DNA of 64,000 nt from Bacilli bacterium (GCA_017962745.1 JAGCUR010000007.1:21743-85742); one strand, 5' to 3'. Shown: positions 36,261 through 45,789, numbered from the stretch's first letter. Notes: a model not told the origin generated them from the letters alone. Made by a program: numbers and translations.

Positions 36261-39200
36261 TGCGATTTTTAAAAGCTAAATTCATCATTCCGGCTTTAAT
36301 TGTAATCCTTGCAGTTATCGTAGTACTTTTATATTTTGTTGGTGCTTTAAAAGCTAACGCTAAATCATTTGATAATATTCCATTTGATTTATCAAAGTTT
36401 GTGGTTGCTAGTGAACAAGAAACACTTAACAAAAATAAGAAGATAGCTGAAAATGCTAACTTCATTATGTATTTTGATGAAGACACAACAGTTGTAACTA
36501 TCGAAGATAAGACTACTCATAAGCTTTATACAACTGCTATCCCATCTGAAGCTAACGCCGAAGGTGAATATGTAGCAGAAGGTCAAGATACAGGCTTACT
36601 TGATAGTGAAAATAATCCAATTTTAGAAAACGTAGATAAGAAATCATTAATGTCTAACTTCATTCTTTACTACATTAAGAAAGATGGTAAAGAAAGCGGA
36701 AGTAGCTTAAACGTTATTGAAAATAGCGTTGCCTTCAAGAATGAATTAATTGGTGAATACGAACGTCATTATTCATTCTATGAAAACCAAGAAGAAGGCT
36801 TAGTTCAAGTATGTTATGACATTGGTAAATTCTCATCAATTTCAGCTTATTTCCCTTCAAAAGCTAAAAAGACTGATTGGGATGACCTAATCAGAGGTAA
36901 CATTAGATTTGAAGAAAGAATTACTAGTCAAAAAGAAACTGGTTATATTTCATATACTGGTCGTGCTTATTGTTATGGTGATGATATTCTAGAATATCTT
37001 CAAAATAATGATTTACTAGATTATGAAACTGAACCAAGACTTACTGATCCTAAAGAAAGAGAATATTTAGTAACTCTAAATCCTGATAATCTTCTTTATG
37101 ATACATATGGAACATATTTAAATTGTGAAGGTTCACCTCTTAAATATAATCCATTCATTTCATACAACGAATGGGAATTCTTATCAAAGACATATTATCA
37201 ATTGGGTGTTTCAGATACAATCGTTGATGAAAACGGCGAAGCTGTTAGATATTACGGTGTTGATAAAATGTCTACAAACATCGCTCGTGAATTATATAAT
37301 TACTTATACACAAAACATATTCAAACAGTAGAAAAAGTAGTTGGTAGTACAACTGAAACTGTTCAATTAAAATATGATAATGGTGAATATGTATACCGTG
37401 GTGGTTTCCATGCCCGCGATGAAGAAGGTAATTATTTATATGAAACAGATGAAGAAGGTAACTTAGTTCCTGTTCAAGGCTTCTATAACGTTGAAATGGT
37501 AGAAGAACAAGATATTTACTTTGGTGTTGATGCCGATGTTACACTTCCTGTATTTAGAGTAGCTTTACAATTCAAGCTAACTGAAAAAGGTTTAGAAGTA
37601 TCTGTTATTCATGATTCATTATTAGATTCATCAAATTGGACTAAAGATGATAACAAGATGTATAACGGTAAATGTAAGATCGCACGTATTGAAATGGCAC
37701 CAATGCTTGCTTCTTCATATGTAGCAACAGATGGCGCTGGCCAAATCATCTTACCAGATGGTAGCGGCTCAGTTATTGAATTCAATAACCACGCCGAAGA
37801 CCGTGGCGCATCTGCTTACAACCATACAATTTATGGTCCTGATGAAGTATTCTTAGTAAATAACCAAACAGCTCAAACGCCAGATTTAATGTTCCCAATG
37901 TTTGGTTTCTTAGATAACGCAAGTAACAAAGGCGTTATGGGTGTTGTTAAGAAAGGTGCTAACCTATCTTCAATTGTAGCCGACTCAAATAGATCGGGTA
38001 CACCATATAACTATGTTAAGTTTACAACTTATATTCGTGAAATCGAAAAGCTAGAATTAGCTTATGGATGGTATCGATATAAAATCGATAAATGGGCTGA
38101 ATATATGTGCCCAACAGATATTGTATATGATTATTGGTTCATTAAAGGCGACGATCTAAACTACTCAAGTTTAGCTAAGGTTTATCAATCATACTTATGC
38201 GCTCAATATAATATCTTGCCATCTGATGCTACAGATAAAACAGTTGTTAACCTTAATATGGTAGGTGCTTATAGACATTACCAATTAACACTTGGTATTA
38301 TCTACTACAAGAAGAGTGCCTTAACATCATTCGAACAAGCTGAAGAAATCGTTCAAGAATTAATTGATAATGGCGTCGATAAGATGGCTATATCTTATAA
38401 AGGCTGGACGCAAGATGCGCTAGAATATAAGTTACGTCGTAACTTTAGTATCTCAAGTGCCCTTGGTGGCAAGAAAGATATGCAAGATTTAAGCGCCTTC
38501 TTTGCTAGCAAAGGAATTGACTTCTATCCAGAACTTAATATCTCTACAAACAAAGGATATAAGTTAGGATTTGGTAATTCTAAATACACAGCTAGAGGTG
38601 TTGGTAATGTTGCGGCTAAAGAATATGCATACGACTTATCAAAGAATCAATACGATAAGAAATCAAAACCAACTTATTTAGTATCTCCTAAGTTCTATAC
38701 TAATATTTCAGAAGTAGTATCTAAATCATTTGCAAAGACAAATGCTAATGGTATTTACTTAATTGACTTAGGAAATGAAAAGATTGGTGATTATCGTAAG
38801 AGTAATCCAATTTACGCCGAAGCTAATAAGTATTATCAAATCGATGCCATGAATTATTGGAAAGAGAATGGCTATAAAGTTCAATTAAATCGTCCATTTG
38901 ATTATGCTATTGGATCTGCTTCAAGTATCGTTGGTGCTCCACTAACTACAACTTTAGATCCAATCATTAACTATACTATTCCATTCTATGAATTAGTATT
39001 AAGTGGAATTGTTGATTATAGTATGGAAATCATTAATGGTACTAATGACTATAGCGTTGAATGGTATTTAGCTAAAGCAGCTGAAACTGGATCTAACTTA
39101 TATTTCCAAGTAGCATATAAAGATAATTCAATCTTGCTTGAAACAGATTATACTCAATATTACCGTGTTCATTTTGAACAATGGAAAGATACAATCATTG

Positions 39201-39394
39201 ATATGACTACAAGATTAAATCAACTTGGAATTCATGGTGGTCACTTAGTTAAACATGAATCAATCAACGTCAATGGATTAACTATTGCGAAAGTAGAATA
39301 TAGTAACGGTATTAAACTATATGTTAACACTAATAGTCGTGATGTCATCTACGATGGTAAGACTATTAAAGCATATAGTTGGTACAAGTTATAG
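36257..39394 (+). CDS. DUF5696 family extracytoplasmic protein
   Basis: A 1045-residue protein with an N-terminal membrane anchor (about residues 8-29, no lipobox). A beta-rich N-terminal half includes MAPMLASSYVATDGAGQIIL followed by PDGSGSVIEF. The C-terminal part reads like a TIM barrel (NLNMVGAYRHYQ; GVDKMAISYKGWTQD; GIDFYPELNIS). It ends in a strand domain, VEYSNGIKLYVNTNSRDVIY followed by DGKTIKAYSWYKL, the usual DUF5696 ending. The family resembles glycoside hydrolases but no activity is known to me. It sits between two sugar-permease pairs, so surface glycan processing or presentation is the likely role. Confidence 0.75.
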   Translation: MMRFLKAKFIIPALIVILAVIVVLLYFVGALKANAKSFDNIPFDLSKFVVASEQETLNKNKKIAENANFIMYFDEDTTVVTIEDKTTHKLYTTAIPSEANAEGEYVAEGQDTGLLDSENNPILENVDKKSLMSNFILYYIKKDGKESGSSLNVIENSVAFKNELIGEYERHYSFYENQEEGLVQVCYDIGKFSSISAYFPSKAKKTDWDDLIRGNIRFEERITSQKETGYISYTGRAYCYGDDILEYLQNNDLLDYETEPRLTDPKEREYLVTLNPDNLLYDTYGTYLNCEGSPLKYNPFISYNEWEFLSKTYYQLGVSDTIVDENGEAVRYYGVDKMSTNIARELYNYLYTKHIQTVEKVVGSTTETVQLKYDNGEYVYRGGFHARDEEGNYLYETDEEGNLVPVQGFYNVEMVEEQDIYFGVDADVTLPVFRVALQFKLTEKGLEVSVIHDSLLDSSNWTKDDNKMYNGKCKIARIEMAPMLASSYVATDGAGQIILPDGSGSVIEFNNHAEDRGASAYNHTIYGPDEVFLVNNQTAQTPDLMFPMFGFLDNASNKGVMGVVKKGANLSSIVADSNRSGTPYNYVKFTTYIREIEKLELAYGWYRYKIDKWAEYMCPTDIVYDYWFIKGDDLNYSSLAKVYQSYLCAQYNILPSDATDKTVVNLNMVGAYRHYQLTLGIIYYKKSALTSFEQAEEIVQELIDNGVDKMAISYKGWTQDALEYKLRRNFSISSALGGKKDMQDLSAFFASKGIDFYPELNISTNKGYKLGFGNSKYTARGVGNVAAKEYAYDLSKNQYDKKSKPTYLVSPKFYTNISEVVSKSFAKTNANGIYLIDLGNEKIGDYRKSNPIYAEANKYYQIDAMNYWKENGYKVQLNRPFDYAIGSASSIVGAPLTTTLDPIINYTIPFYELVLSGIVDYSMEIINGTNDYSVEWYLAKAAETGSNLYFQVAYKDNSILLETDYTQYYRVHFEQWKDTIIDMTTRLNQLGIHGGHLVKHESINVNGLTIAKVEYSNGIKLYVNTNSRDVIYDGKTIKAYSWYKL

Positions 39395-39412
39395 GACTAA
39401 AGGAGGTTAAAA

Positions 39413-40504
39413 ATGGAAGTTAAACAAGAAAAGAAATCATTTTTCCGTAACCTTGGTCATTCTATCGCAAATGGTTGGCGTAAGATGCGCAATGCCATTA
39501 GCAATTTCTTCTATAAGATAAGAAATTCAAAGTTTATGAGAAAAGTTGGTGAGATTTTATCATTCTTACCAAACAAGATCGCTAAACATATTCCTTATCG
39601 TAAAAGAAAAGCTATTTGGGGTGTTATCTTTGTCATTCCACTAGCTATTGGTTTTACATATTTCTTCTTAATTCCATTCGTCCAAATGTTCATCTATAGT
39701 TTCTCTTTTGTAACTATTGGTGATGCTGGTCTAGAACAATGGGGTGTTGGTTTTAAGAACTACATATATATCTTTACAGAAGATCCAAACTTTACAGAAA
39801 ACTTCAGTAAAGCCGTATTATCAATGTTAACAGATATTCCAACCATTTTAATCTTTAGTTTATTAATGGCTGTAATTCTAAATTCTAAATTTAAAGGTAG
39901 AGCACTTGTAAGAAGTATATTCTTCGTGCCAGTTATCTTTAACTCACAAGCCGTTACTGCTGCTATTGCTAATACATCTAATTCATTAAATGCAGCCGCA
40001 AGTGCTTCAACAAACGACTTGTTTGCCCAAATGTTTAACTTTAGTACGTTCCTTCAAAACGCTGGTATTCCATACTTCTTAGTATCATTTATCGGAAGCG
40101 TTTCAACGAAGATTTACGATATTATTAGTTATTCAGGTATTCAAATTATTATCTTCCTAACAGCTATTCAAGGTGTTCCTGTTCACCTATATGAAGCAGC
40201 TAAAATGGAAGGTGCAACACAATACGATATGTTCTGGAAGATTACTTTCCCAATGGTATCACCAATGATGTTAACTTGTGCGGTGTATACAGTTGTAGAT
40301 GCATTCTTAAGATCACCAATCTTATCAAGTATTCAAGCATGGTATGCAAAAGGTACAGGTACATACGGAAGTAAAACTCTAGGAACTTTATCAAACTACG
40401 GAATTAATGCTGCTATGTCAGTTATATTCTGTTTGATGAGTTTATTGATCGTAGCTATTGTGTTAGGCATATTGTCAAGGTTGGTATTCTACTATGACGA
40501 TTAA
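39413..40504 (+). CDS. ABC sugar transporter permease, UgpA/LplB type (second pair)
   Basis: A 363-residue permease with a 70-residue basic cytoplasmic N-terminus and six helices. The EAA loop is LYEAAKMEGATQYDMFWKIT followed by FPMVSP. AAGGAGG site 7 bases before the ATG. It overlaps the next permease gene by 11 bases. Together they form a second heterodimeric channel in the same cluster. Confidence 0.91.
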   Translation: MEVKQEKKSFFRNLGHSIANGWRKMRNAISNFFYKIRNSKFMRKVGEILSFLPNKIAKHIPYRKRKAIWGVIFVIPLAIGFTYFFLIPFVQMFIYSFSFVTIGDAGLEQWGVGFKNYIYIFTEDPNFTENFSKAVLSMLTDIPTILIFSLLMAVILNSKFKGRALVRSIFFVPVIFNSQAVTAAIANTSNSLNAAASASTNDLFAQMFNFSTFLQNAGIPYFLVSFIGSVSTKIYDIISYSGIQIIIFLTAIQGVPVHLYEAAKMEGATQYDMFWKITFPMVSPMMLTCAVYTVVDAFLRSPILSSIQAWYAKGTGTYGSKTLGTLSNYGINAAMSVIFCLMSLLIVAIVLGILSRLVFYYDD

Positions 40505-41555
40505 TGAAAGACCAGAACCTAGGACAATAAAAGAAGCAATCGCATACTTCAAAGAAGATATGCAAAATCCAATTAGAAGAAAGATTAGGCTTACAGGACT
40601 ATTATCGACAATCGCATCGATCTTTAGAGCATTCTTACTACTGGGTTTATGCTTCATAATTTTAATGCCATTCCTTCAAAAAATATCTTATTCATTTAGA
40701 TATGTAACTGATACTGATAACCCACTAGTTATTTGGATTCCTGAGACTTGGTCAGTAGTTAACTACAAGATCGGTCTTGAATGCTTACAATTTAGTACAT
40801 CATTCTGGGTTAGTTTAACATTATCTGCTGTTACAACAGTATTACAAGTATTATCAACAGCTATCGCTGGTTACGCATTTGCAAGATTAAAATTTAAAGG
40901 AAGTACAATTTTCTTCTATATCGTTTTATTTGCTCTTGTAGTTCCAGATGAAGCATTAAAAGGAACAAGATCATTATTCTTCTCGAATAATAGATTCTTC
41001 TGGATTAACTTAATTAAGTTATCTACATACACTAGTTCATTTGTTCCATGGCAGATCATTAGAAACTGTGCTGCTGTATTCATTATGTCAGCCTTTGGCC
41101 AGGGTTTACGTAGTTCTATCTTCATTTATCTATTTAGACAGTTCTTTAGAAATGTTCCAATCGAACTTGAAGAATCAGCACAAGTGGATGGTGCAACTGT
41201 TACACAAACATTCTGGAGAGTTATGTTTCCAAATGCTAGAGGTACAATAATTACTGTCGCTTTGTTCTCATTTGTATGGCAATACAATGATTCATATTAT
41301 GCAAGTATTTATGGTATCAACACTATTGCAACTAGACTTGCCAACATTTCTTCATCTTCAATTAAACTAGTTGTACAATTATATGAAGAATTTAGATTAA
41401 TCTTCGGTTCAGAATTAATCGTTGACGAAAGAATGGTTGGTCTAATCGGTAATACATGTGCTTTGATCATGATGGTACCATTACTAATTGGTTACTTCTT
41501 CGTTCAAAGATTGTTTGTAGAAAGCATTGAACGTACTGGTTTAACTGGTATGTAA
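40494..41555 (+). CDS. ABC sugar transporter permease, UgpE/LplC type (second pair)
   Basis: A 353-residue permease with six helices and EAA loop LEESAQVDGATVTQTFWRVM followed by FPNARG. Its start lies inside the end of the preceding permease gene, so expression is coupled. No second solute-binding protein gene accompanies this pair; the fused binding protein at 28110 or the DUF5696 protein would have to serve it. Confidence 0.91.
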   Translation: MTINERPEPRTIKEAIAYFKEDMQNPIRRKIRLTGLLSTIASIFRAFLLLGLCFIILMPFLQKISYSFRYVTDTDNPLVIWIPETWSVVNYKIGLECLQFSTSFWVSLTLSAVTTVLQVLSTAIAGYAFARLKFKGSTIFFYIVLFALVVPDEALKGTRSLFFSNNRFFWINLIKLSTYTSSFVPWQIIRNCAAVFIMSAFGQGLRSSIFIYLFRQFFRNVPIELEESAQVDGATVTQTFWRVMFPNARGTIITVALFSFVWQYNDSYYASIYGINTIATRLANISSSSIKLVVQLYEEFRLIFGSELIVDERMVGLIGNTCALIMMVPLLIGYFFVQRLFVESIERTGLTGM

Positions 41556-41561
41556 TAAAAC

Positions 41562-41598
41562 AAGGTTACATACTTATATTCCTAAGTGTGTAACCTTT
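41562..41598 (+). terminator. Hairpin between the second permease pair and nagB
   Basis: A 15-bp stem (AAGGTTACATACTTA with TAAGTGTGTAACCTT, one G-T pair) lies in the 64-base gap. It is followed by TTTAAAG rather than a long T-run, so it may be a partial terminator or a processing site that sets nagB expression apart. Confidence 0.55.
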
Positions 41599-41619
41599 TA
41601 AAGAGAAAGAAGGTACAAA

Positions 41620-42351
41620 ATGAAAATTATAATTACTAAAGACTATCAAGAATTAAGCGAAAAAGCAGCTGAAATTATTATTGATTTAGTTAAGAACAAT
41701 CCAAGTTGTACTCTAGGACTTGCAACCGGATCAAGCCCAATTGGTTTATATAAAAACTTAATTAAGGCTTATGAAGATGGCGTTATCTCTTTTAAAGATG
41801 TTAAATCATATAACTTAGATGAATATTGTGAACTTCCAAAACAACATCGTGAAAGTTATTATTCATTCATGCATGCTAACTTATTTGATCACATCGATAT
41901 TAAAGAAGAAAATACTCATCTTCCATCAAGCGAAGGATCAGACTTACAAGCTAACTGTAAAGCATATAACAAGATGTTAAATTCTACAGTTGTAGATTTA
42001 CAACTTTTAGGAATTGGTGCTAATGGTCATATCGGTTTCAATGAACCTGGTACTCCATTCAAAAACGAAACATCAGTTATTAAATTAACTGATAAAACTA
42101 GAGAAGATAACAAGAGATTCTTTGATGGCGATATCAACCAAGTTCCTAAATATGCCATTACAATGGGTATTAAGAACATTCTAAATGCTAAATCAATTTT
42201 ACTTGTAGCTAACGGTAAGAATAAAGCTGAAGCTATCGCTAAACTAGTAAGTGGCGAAGTAACTGAAGACTTACCAGCATCAGCACTAAATCTACATGAT
42301 AATGTAACAATTATTGTAGATGAAGAAGCAGCAAGTTTAATCGAGAAATAA
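41620..42351 (+). CDS. nagB: Glucosamine-6-phosphate deaminase
   Basis: A 243-residue enzyme converting glucosamine-6-phosphate to fructose-6-phosphate and ammonia. It has LGLATGSSPIGLYKNLI (phosphate loop), SYNLDEYCELPKQHRESYY with the catalytic aspartate, GIGANGHIGFNEPGTPF and MGIKNILNAKSILLVANG, all canonical. Length is standard and it has GAAGG upstream. It closes the glycan cluster and feeds its amino sugars into glycolysis. A nagA deacetylase is not in the window. Confidence 0.95.
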   Translation: MKIIITKDYQELSEKAAEIIIDLVKNNPSCTLGLATGSSPIGLYKNLIKAYEDGVISFKDVKSYNLDEYCELPKQHRESYYSFMHANLFDHIDIKEENTHLPSSEGSDLQANCKAYNKMLNSTVVDLQLLGIGANGHIGFNEPGTPFKNETSVIKLTDKTREDNKRFFDGDINQVPKYAITMGIKNILNAKSILLVANGKNKAEAIAKLVSGEVTEDLPASALNLHDNVTIIVDEEAASLIEK

Positions 42352-42383
42352 AAAAAGGTCTACTCGTGAGAGTAGACCTTTTT
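42352..42383. terminator. Bidirectional terminator between nagB and clpP
   Basis: A perfect 14-bp stem (AAAAAGGTCTACTC / GAGTAGACCTTTTT, loop GTGA), which works in both directions. Confidence 0.9.
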
Positions 42384-42951
42384 ATAATATCTTATCAATG
42401 ATACCATAAGATAATGCATCTTCTGCGAACATGTAATTATCTCTTTCGGTATCTTTTTTAATTACGCTTAATGGTTTGCCAGTTGCTAGGGCTAACATTT
42501 CATTCATCTTATTCTTAATACGAATGATATGTTTTGTAGATATCTCCATATCTGTTGCTTGGCCTTGAATACCACCAAGCGGCTGATGAATCATCACTTC
42601 ACTATTAGGTAAGGCACATCTTTTGCCTTTAGCACCATGTGCTAGAATAAATGCACCCATTGATGCAGCCATACCGACGCAGATTGTAGATACATCTGGT
42701 TTAATTAAATTCATTGTATCAACAATAGCCATACCAGCGCTAATTGATCCACCAGGTGAATTAATATAAATGCTTATATCTTTTTCACTATCTGTAGCTG
42801 CTAAGAATAAAAGCTGGCTTACAATACTACTAGCTAAGTTATCATCAATTTCTCCACAAAGCATAATAATTCGATCTTCTAATAATCTAGAATAAATATC
42901 ATAACTTCTTTCGCCTTGACTTGATTTTTCAATTACATAGGGAATATACAT
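42382..42951 (-). CDS. clpP: ATP-dependent Clp protease proteolytic subunit
   Basis: A 189-residue serine peptidase subunit, the barrel partner of Clp ATPases. The catalytic serine is in [11 protein letters not shown], the histidine in [10 protein letters not shown] and the aspartate in KDTERDNYM. It starts at [20 protein letters not shown], as is usual; the ATG at 42951 follows GGAGG, and the frame's earlier ATG at 42963 is not favoured. Single gene on the minus strand. Confidence 0.95.
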   Translation of the reverse strand: MYIPYVIEKSSQGERSYDIYSRLLEDRIIMLCGEIDDNLASSIVSQLLFLAATDSEKDISIYINSPGGSISAGMAIVDTMNLIKPDVSTICVGMAASMGAFILAHGAKGKRCALPNSEVMIHQPLGGIQGQATDMEISTKHIIRIKNKMNEMLALATGKPLSVIKKDTERDNYMFAEDALSYGIIDKIL

Positions 42952-42972
42952 ATTTACCTCCACATCTATCCC

Positions 42973-43001
42973 ATTTTAACATATCTATTATCATAGCGCA
43001 A
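42973..43001 (-). promoter_or_regulatory. Promoter of clpP
   Basis: On the minus strand, TTGCGC (43001-42996), 17-bp spacer, TAAAAT (42978-42973). No CtsR-type repeat was noticed. Confidence 0.65.
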
Positions 43002-43006
43002 ATCGA

Positions 43007-43035
43007 TTGAATAAAATAAAGAGACTTGGTAAAAT
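43007..43035 (+). promoter_or_regulatory. Promoter of the SGNH lipoprotein gene
   Basis: TTGAAT (43007-43012), 17-bp spacer, TAAAAT (43030-43035) with TG extension. Its -35 lies 5 bp from the -35 of the divergent clpP promoter. Confidence 0.75.
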
Positions 43036-43054
43036 GTATATGGAGGAATAAGAA

Positions 43055-45463
43055 ATGAATAAAACTTTTAAAAGAATTTTTAGTTTAATGTTATTAATAA
43101 TATGTAGCTTATTCTTAGTTGCCTGCGGAAATGCTAATGGCGGTGAAGAAGGCGGTGGCCAATCTCAAGGCGGAAATGGTGATAGTGGCGGTAGCCAAGC
43201 TGCTACAATAGCTAAAATCCCTGAAGCTTTACAAGGCACATATTATGGTGATGGTGTAGAAGTAGTTGTTAGTGAATCAAAAGTACAAATAACTGATGCT
43301 AATGGTGGTTTCCAACTTCTTACAATCTATGAAGAAGATGGTAGATACTATGTTAACGAAAATGGTGAAAAAATATATTGTACATTTGGTGATGGTACTG
43401 TAACTAATAGCCATGGTACATTTACAAAAGATCCAAACCATGGAACACCAGTAGATGAAAAAGTAGCAATTAAATTTGAATTAGAGATTCCAAAGCTAGA
43501 AGCTGGTGAATTTAATTTTGTGATTGTTGGCTCATTTAGCGAATGGAAATGCTTAGCAGCCAATAAACTTACTAAAGATGGTGATAAGTACACTATCACT
43601 TTAGAATTTGATAAAGATGAGACAATCGAATATAAGTACGCAATATTAACTGATAATGATAGTTTAGATAAGGTGGAACTAATGTTAGATGGTAGTGAAT
43701 TACAAAATCGTAGCGTAGAAGCTACTGAAAACAAAACTATCCAAGATAAAGCAGCAAGATTTAAAAATGTTAGACTTGCTGGCGAAGTAGAAGAAATTAA
43801 AGAATTATTAGATAATACATTCTATGATAACGATAGAGGTGCAGTTCACCAACTTGCATTTGATCAAGCAAGTGGTAAATTAACTGTATCATATAGCAAA
43901 GCTGAAGGTAAATCTTGGGCATGTATCATTAGACCATTAGAAGATGGTGTAAGTGGCAGACTTGATTCTGTTACATTTAAATTTAAGGGCGAAAGTGGTG
44001 TAGAATACTTATTCAAACTTGAAGGTGGCGATGGAGACCAAGAAGAAATGGTTATTGGTACTGGTGAAGTACAAGAATATGTTATGAAAGTATCTGAGTC
44101 AGCTAGAAACTCAGCAAGGCTTGTTATCTTTGGCCATAGAGGCCTTACAGGTACATCAACTGATCCAGTTGTTGGTTCATATGAATTAATTTCAATCAAA
44201 GCAACTTTAAAAGAACCTACTCCAGAAGTTCCAAGAGAACCAGGTGAAAACCCAATTCACATCTTAGCAATCGGTAATAGTTTCTCTGATGATGGTTTAT
44301 GGTTACTTTATAATATCTTAGAACAATTAGGATATGATGATATCATCGTAGCTAACCTTTATATTGGTGGATGCAGTGTAGCTACTCATAAATCTAATTT
44401 AGCTAATGATGTAGCAGCATATACATATCGTATTAACCAAGATGGTACTTGGGTAAATAAGAATGGATATAAAGCATCTAAAGCATTAGAATCACAAACT
44501 TGGGACTATATCTCGCTTCAACAAGCATCTGATTATAGTGGTTTAGTTAACCAATATAATGCTAGCGATATCGATTATATTTACGAATATGCGCTAAATA
44601 TTGCGAAAGTTAAAAACCCTAACGTTAAAGTTGTATGGCATATGACTTGGGCTTATCAACAAAACTCAACTCATTCTGCATTTGTAAATTATAATAAAAA
44701 CCAAATGACAATGTATAATGGTATTTTAAATGCAGTACAAACTGTTATTGTACCTGATCTAAATAATCCAATCGTTGTACCAAGTGGCACAACTATCCAA
44801 AACTTAAGAACAACATTCTTAGGAGATACAATAACTCGTGATGGTTACCACTTAAATGAAGCATTTGGTCGCTATGCAGCTGCTCTAACTTGGGCAATCA
44901 AACTAACTGGTAAAGATATTACTAATATCAATAGACCAGCAAGCGTGTTAGCAAAGCATGATGCATTATGCAAAGAAGCAGCAATGAATGCTTGTGCTAA
45001 ACCATTTGAAGTAACTAATTCAGTTTATACAGAAGATACTAACCAAGTAGTTATAAATTATGATAATTATACTTTACTTGATCAAGCTGATTATATAATT
45101 GGTAATGGTTATTATAATTCAGGCGACGCTTCTAAATTCTTAACACCAATCCAAGATGGATCTGATTTCTGTAATAAATTCATAACTACTAAATTATTTA
45201 CTCCAGTTGATTTACCAATTGGTAGTATCATTGTAGTAGGAGATGGATATCAATACCGTCCTGAAGGCTGGATTGATGAAGCAAAACAAACAAATAGAAA
45301 TGGTAATACTACCGAAAAGATTATCGTAGTAGATGAAGCTTGGTGGTCTAACTACATTTACCGTGCATTCAACTTATCTAAACTTGATGGCACAGTACTA
45401 GTAAATGACTACTACACTGCGGCTTTAGAAAACTTCAAGATTTATATTCCTAAAACAAATTAA
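43055..45463 (+). CDS. Lipoprotein with CBM20-like module and DUF4886/SGNH hydrolase domain
   Basis: An 802-residue surface lipoprotein. The signal ends in the lipobox LVAC with C24, followed by a G/N/S-rich linker. A beta-sandwich near residues 137-215 (FNFVIVGSFSEWKCLAANKL, then YTITLEF and EYKYAIL) resembles CBM20-type starch-binding modules. A second beta-rich region lies at about 245-390. From about 398 a DUF4886 domain of the SGNH fold begins: IHILAIGNSFSDDGLW carries the catalytic serine and TRDGYHLNEAFGRYA the D-x-x-H pair. It may deacylate glycans outside the cell. Own promoter; single gene. Confidence 0.8.
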   Translation: MNKTFKRIFSLMLLIICSLFLVACGNANGGEEGGGQSQGGNGDSGGSQAATIAKIPEALQGTYYGDGVEVVVSESKVQITDANGGFQLLTIYEEDGRYYVNENGEKIYCTFGDGTVTNSHGTFTKDPNHGTPVDEKVAIKFELEIPKLEAGEFNFVIVGSFSEWKCLAANKLTKDGDKYTITLEFDKDETIEYKYAILTDNDSLDKVELMLDGSELQNRSVEATENKTIQDKAARFKNVRLAGEVEEIKELLDNTFYDNDRGAVHQLAFDQASGKLTVSYSKAEGKSWACIIRPLEDGVSGRLDSVTFKFKGESGVEYLFKLEGGDGDQEEMVIGTGEVQEYVMKVSESARNSARLVIFGHRGLTGTSTDPVVGSYELISIKATLKEPTPEVPREPGENPIHILAIGNSFSDDGLWLLYNILEQLGYDDIIVANLYIGGCSVATHKSNLANDVAAYTYRINQDGTWVNKNGYKASKALESQTWDYISLQQASDYSGLVNQYNASDIDYIYEYALNIAKVKNPNVKVVWHMTWAYQQNSTHSAFVNYNKNQMTMYNGILNAVQTVIVPDLNNPIVVPSGTTIQNLRTTFLGDTITRDGYHLNEAFGRYAAALTWAIKLTGKDITNINRPASVLAKHDALCKEAAMNACAKPFEVTNSVYTEDTNQVVINYDNYTLLDQADYIIGNGYYNSGDASKFLTPIQDGSDFCNKFITTKLFTPVDLPIGSIIVVGDGYQYRPEGWIDEAKQTNRNGNTTEKIIVVDEAWWSNYIYRAFNLSKLDGTVLVNDYYTAALENFKIYIPKTN

Positions 45464-45468
45464 AAAAT

Positions 45469-45499
45469 AGAGTAACACCAAATGGTGTTACTCTTTTTT
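45469..45499 (+). terminator. Terminator of the SGNH lipoprotein gene
   Basis: A perfect 12-bp stem (AGAGTAACACCA / TGGTGTTACTCT) with a very short AA loop, followed by six T residues. Confidence 0.88.
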
Positions 45500-45508
45500 A
45501 GGTGGGTC

Positions 45509-45537
45509 TTGAAATAAAAATGCTTAAGTGTTATAAT
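45509..45537 (+). promoter_or_regulatory. Promoter of the T-box-pheST operon
   Basis: TTGAAA (45509-45514), 17-bp spacer, TATAAT (45532-45537), with an extended TG nearby. Confidence 0.85.
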
Positions 45538-45543
45538 GGATTA

Positions 45544-45772
45544 AATCGTAGATAAAGAAGTAGTAACAAATGATTATTTATTTAGAGAGAAGTGGGTTGG
45601 TGCAACACTTTTAAATGACTTTGTGAATTCGTCTTTGGAGAGGTACTAATCATACCCGCTAGCAAGCGTTAAAAGTAAATGAAGCGAAAAGTAACAATTA
45701 TAGTGTTTACTTTTAATTAAGGTGGTACCGCTAGAAATCTAGTCCTTAAACTATATGTTTAAGGCTTTTTTT
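45544..45772 (+). promoter_or_regulatory. T-box leader of pheS-pheT (tRNA-Phe responsive)
   Basis: The T-box sequence AAGGTGGTACCGC is at 45719-45731. Stem I includes AGAGAGAAGTGGGTTGGTG, and the specifier region GAATTCGTC places the codon TTC (Phe) at 45628-45630. The terminator is CCTTAAAC (45744-45751) with GTTTAAGG (45757-45764) and seven T residues. Uncharged tRNA-Phe should stabilise the antiterminator and switch on pheST. The Phe codon fits the downstream genes exactly. Confidence 0.93.
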
Positions 45773-45789
45773 AATGAATGGAGGCAAAT

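Noticed and set aside
43348..43734. A 128-codon minus-strand frame opposite the SGNH lipoprotein gene
   Set aside because: The plus-strand lipoprotein has signal peptide and domains; the opposite frame has none.
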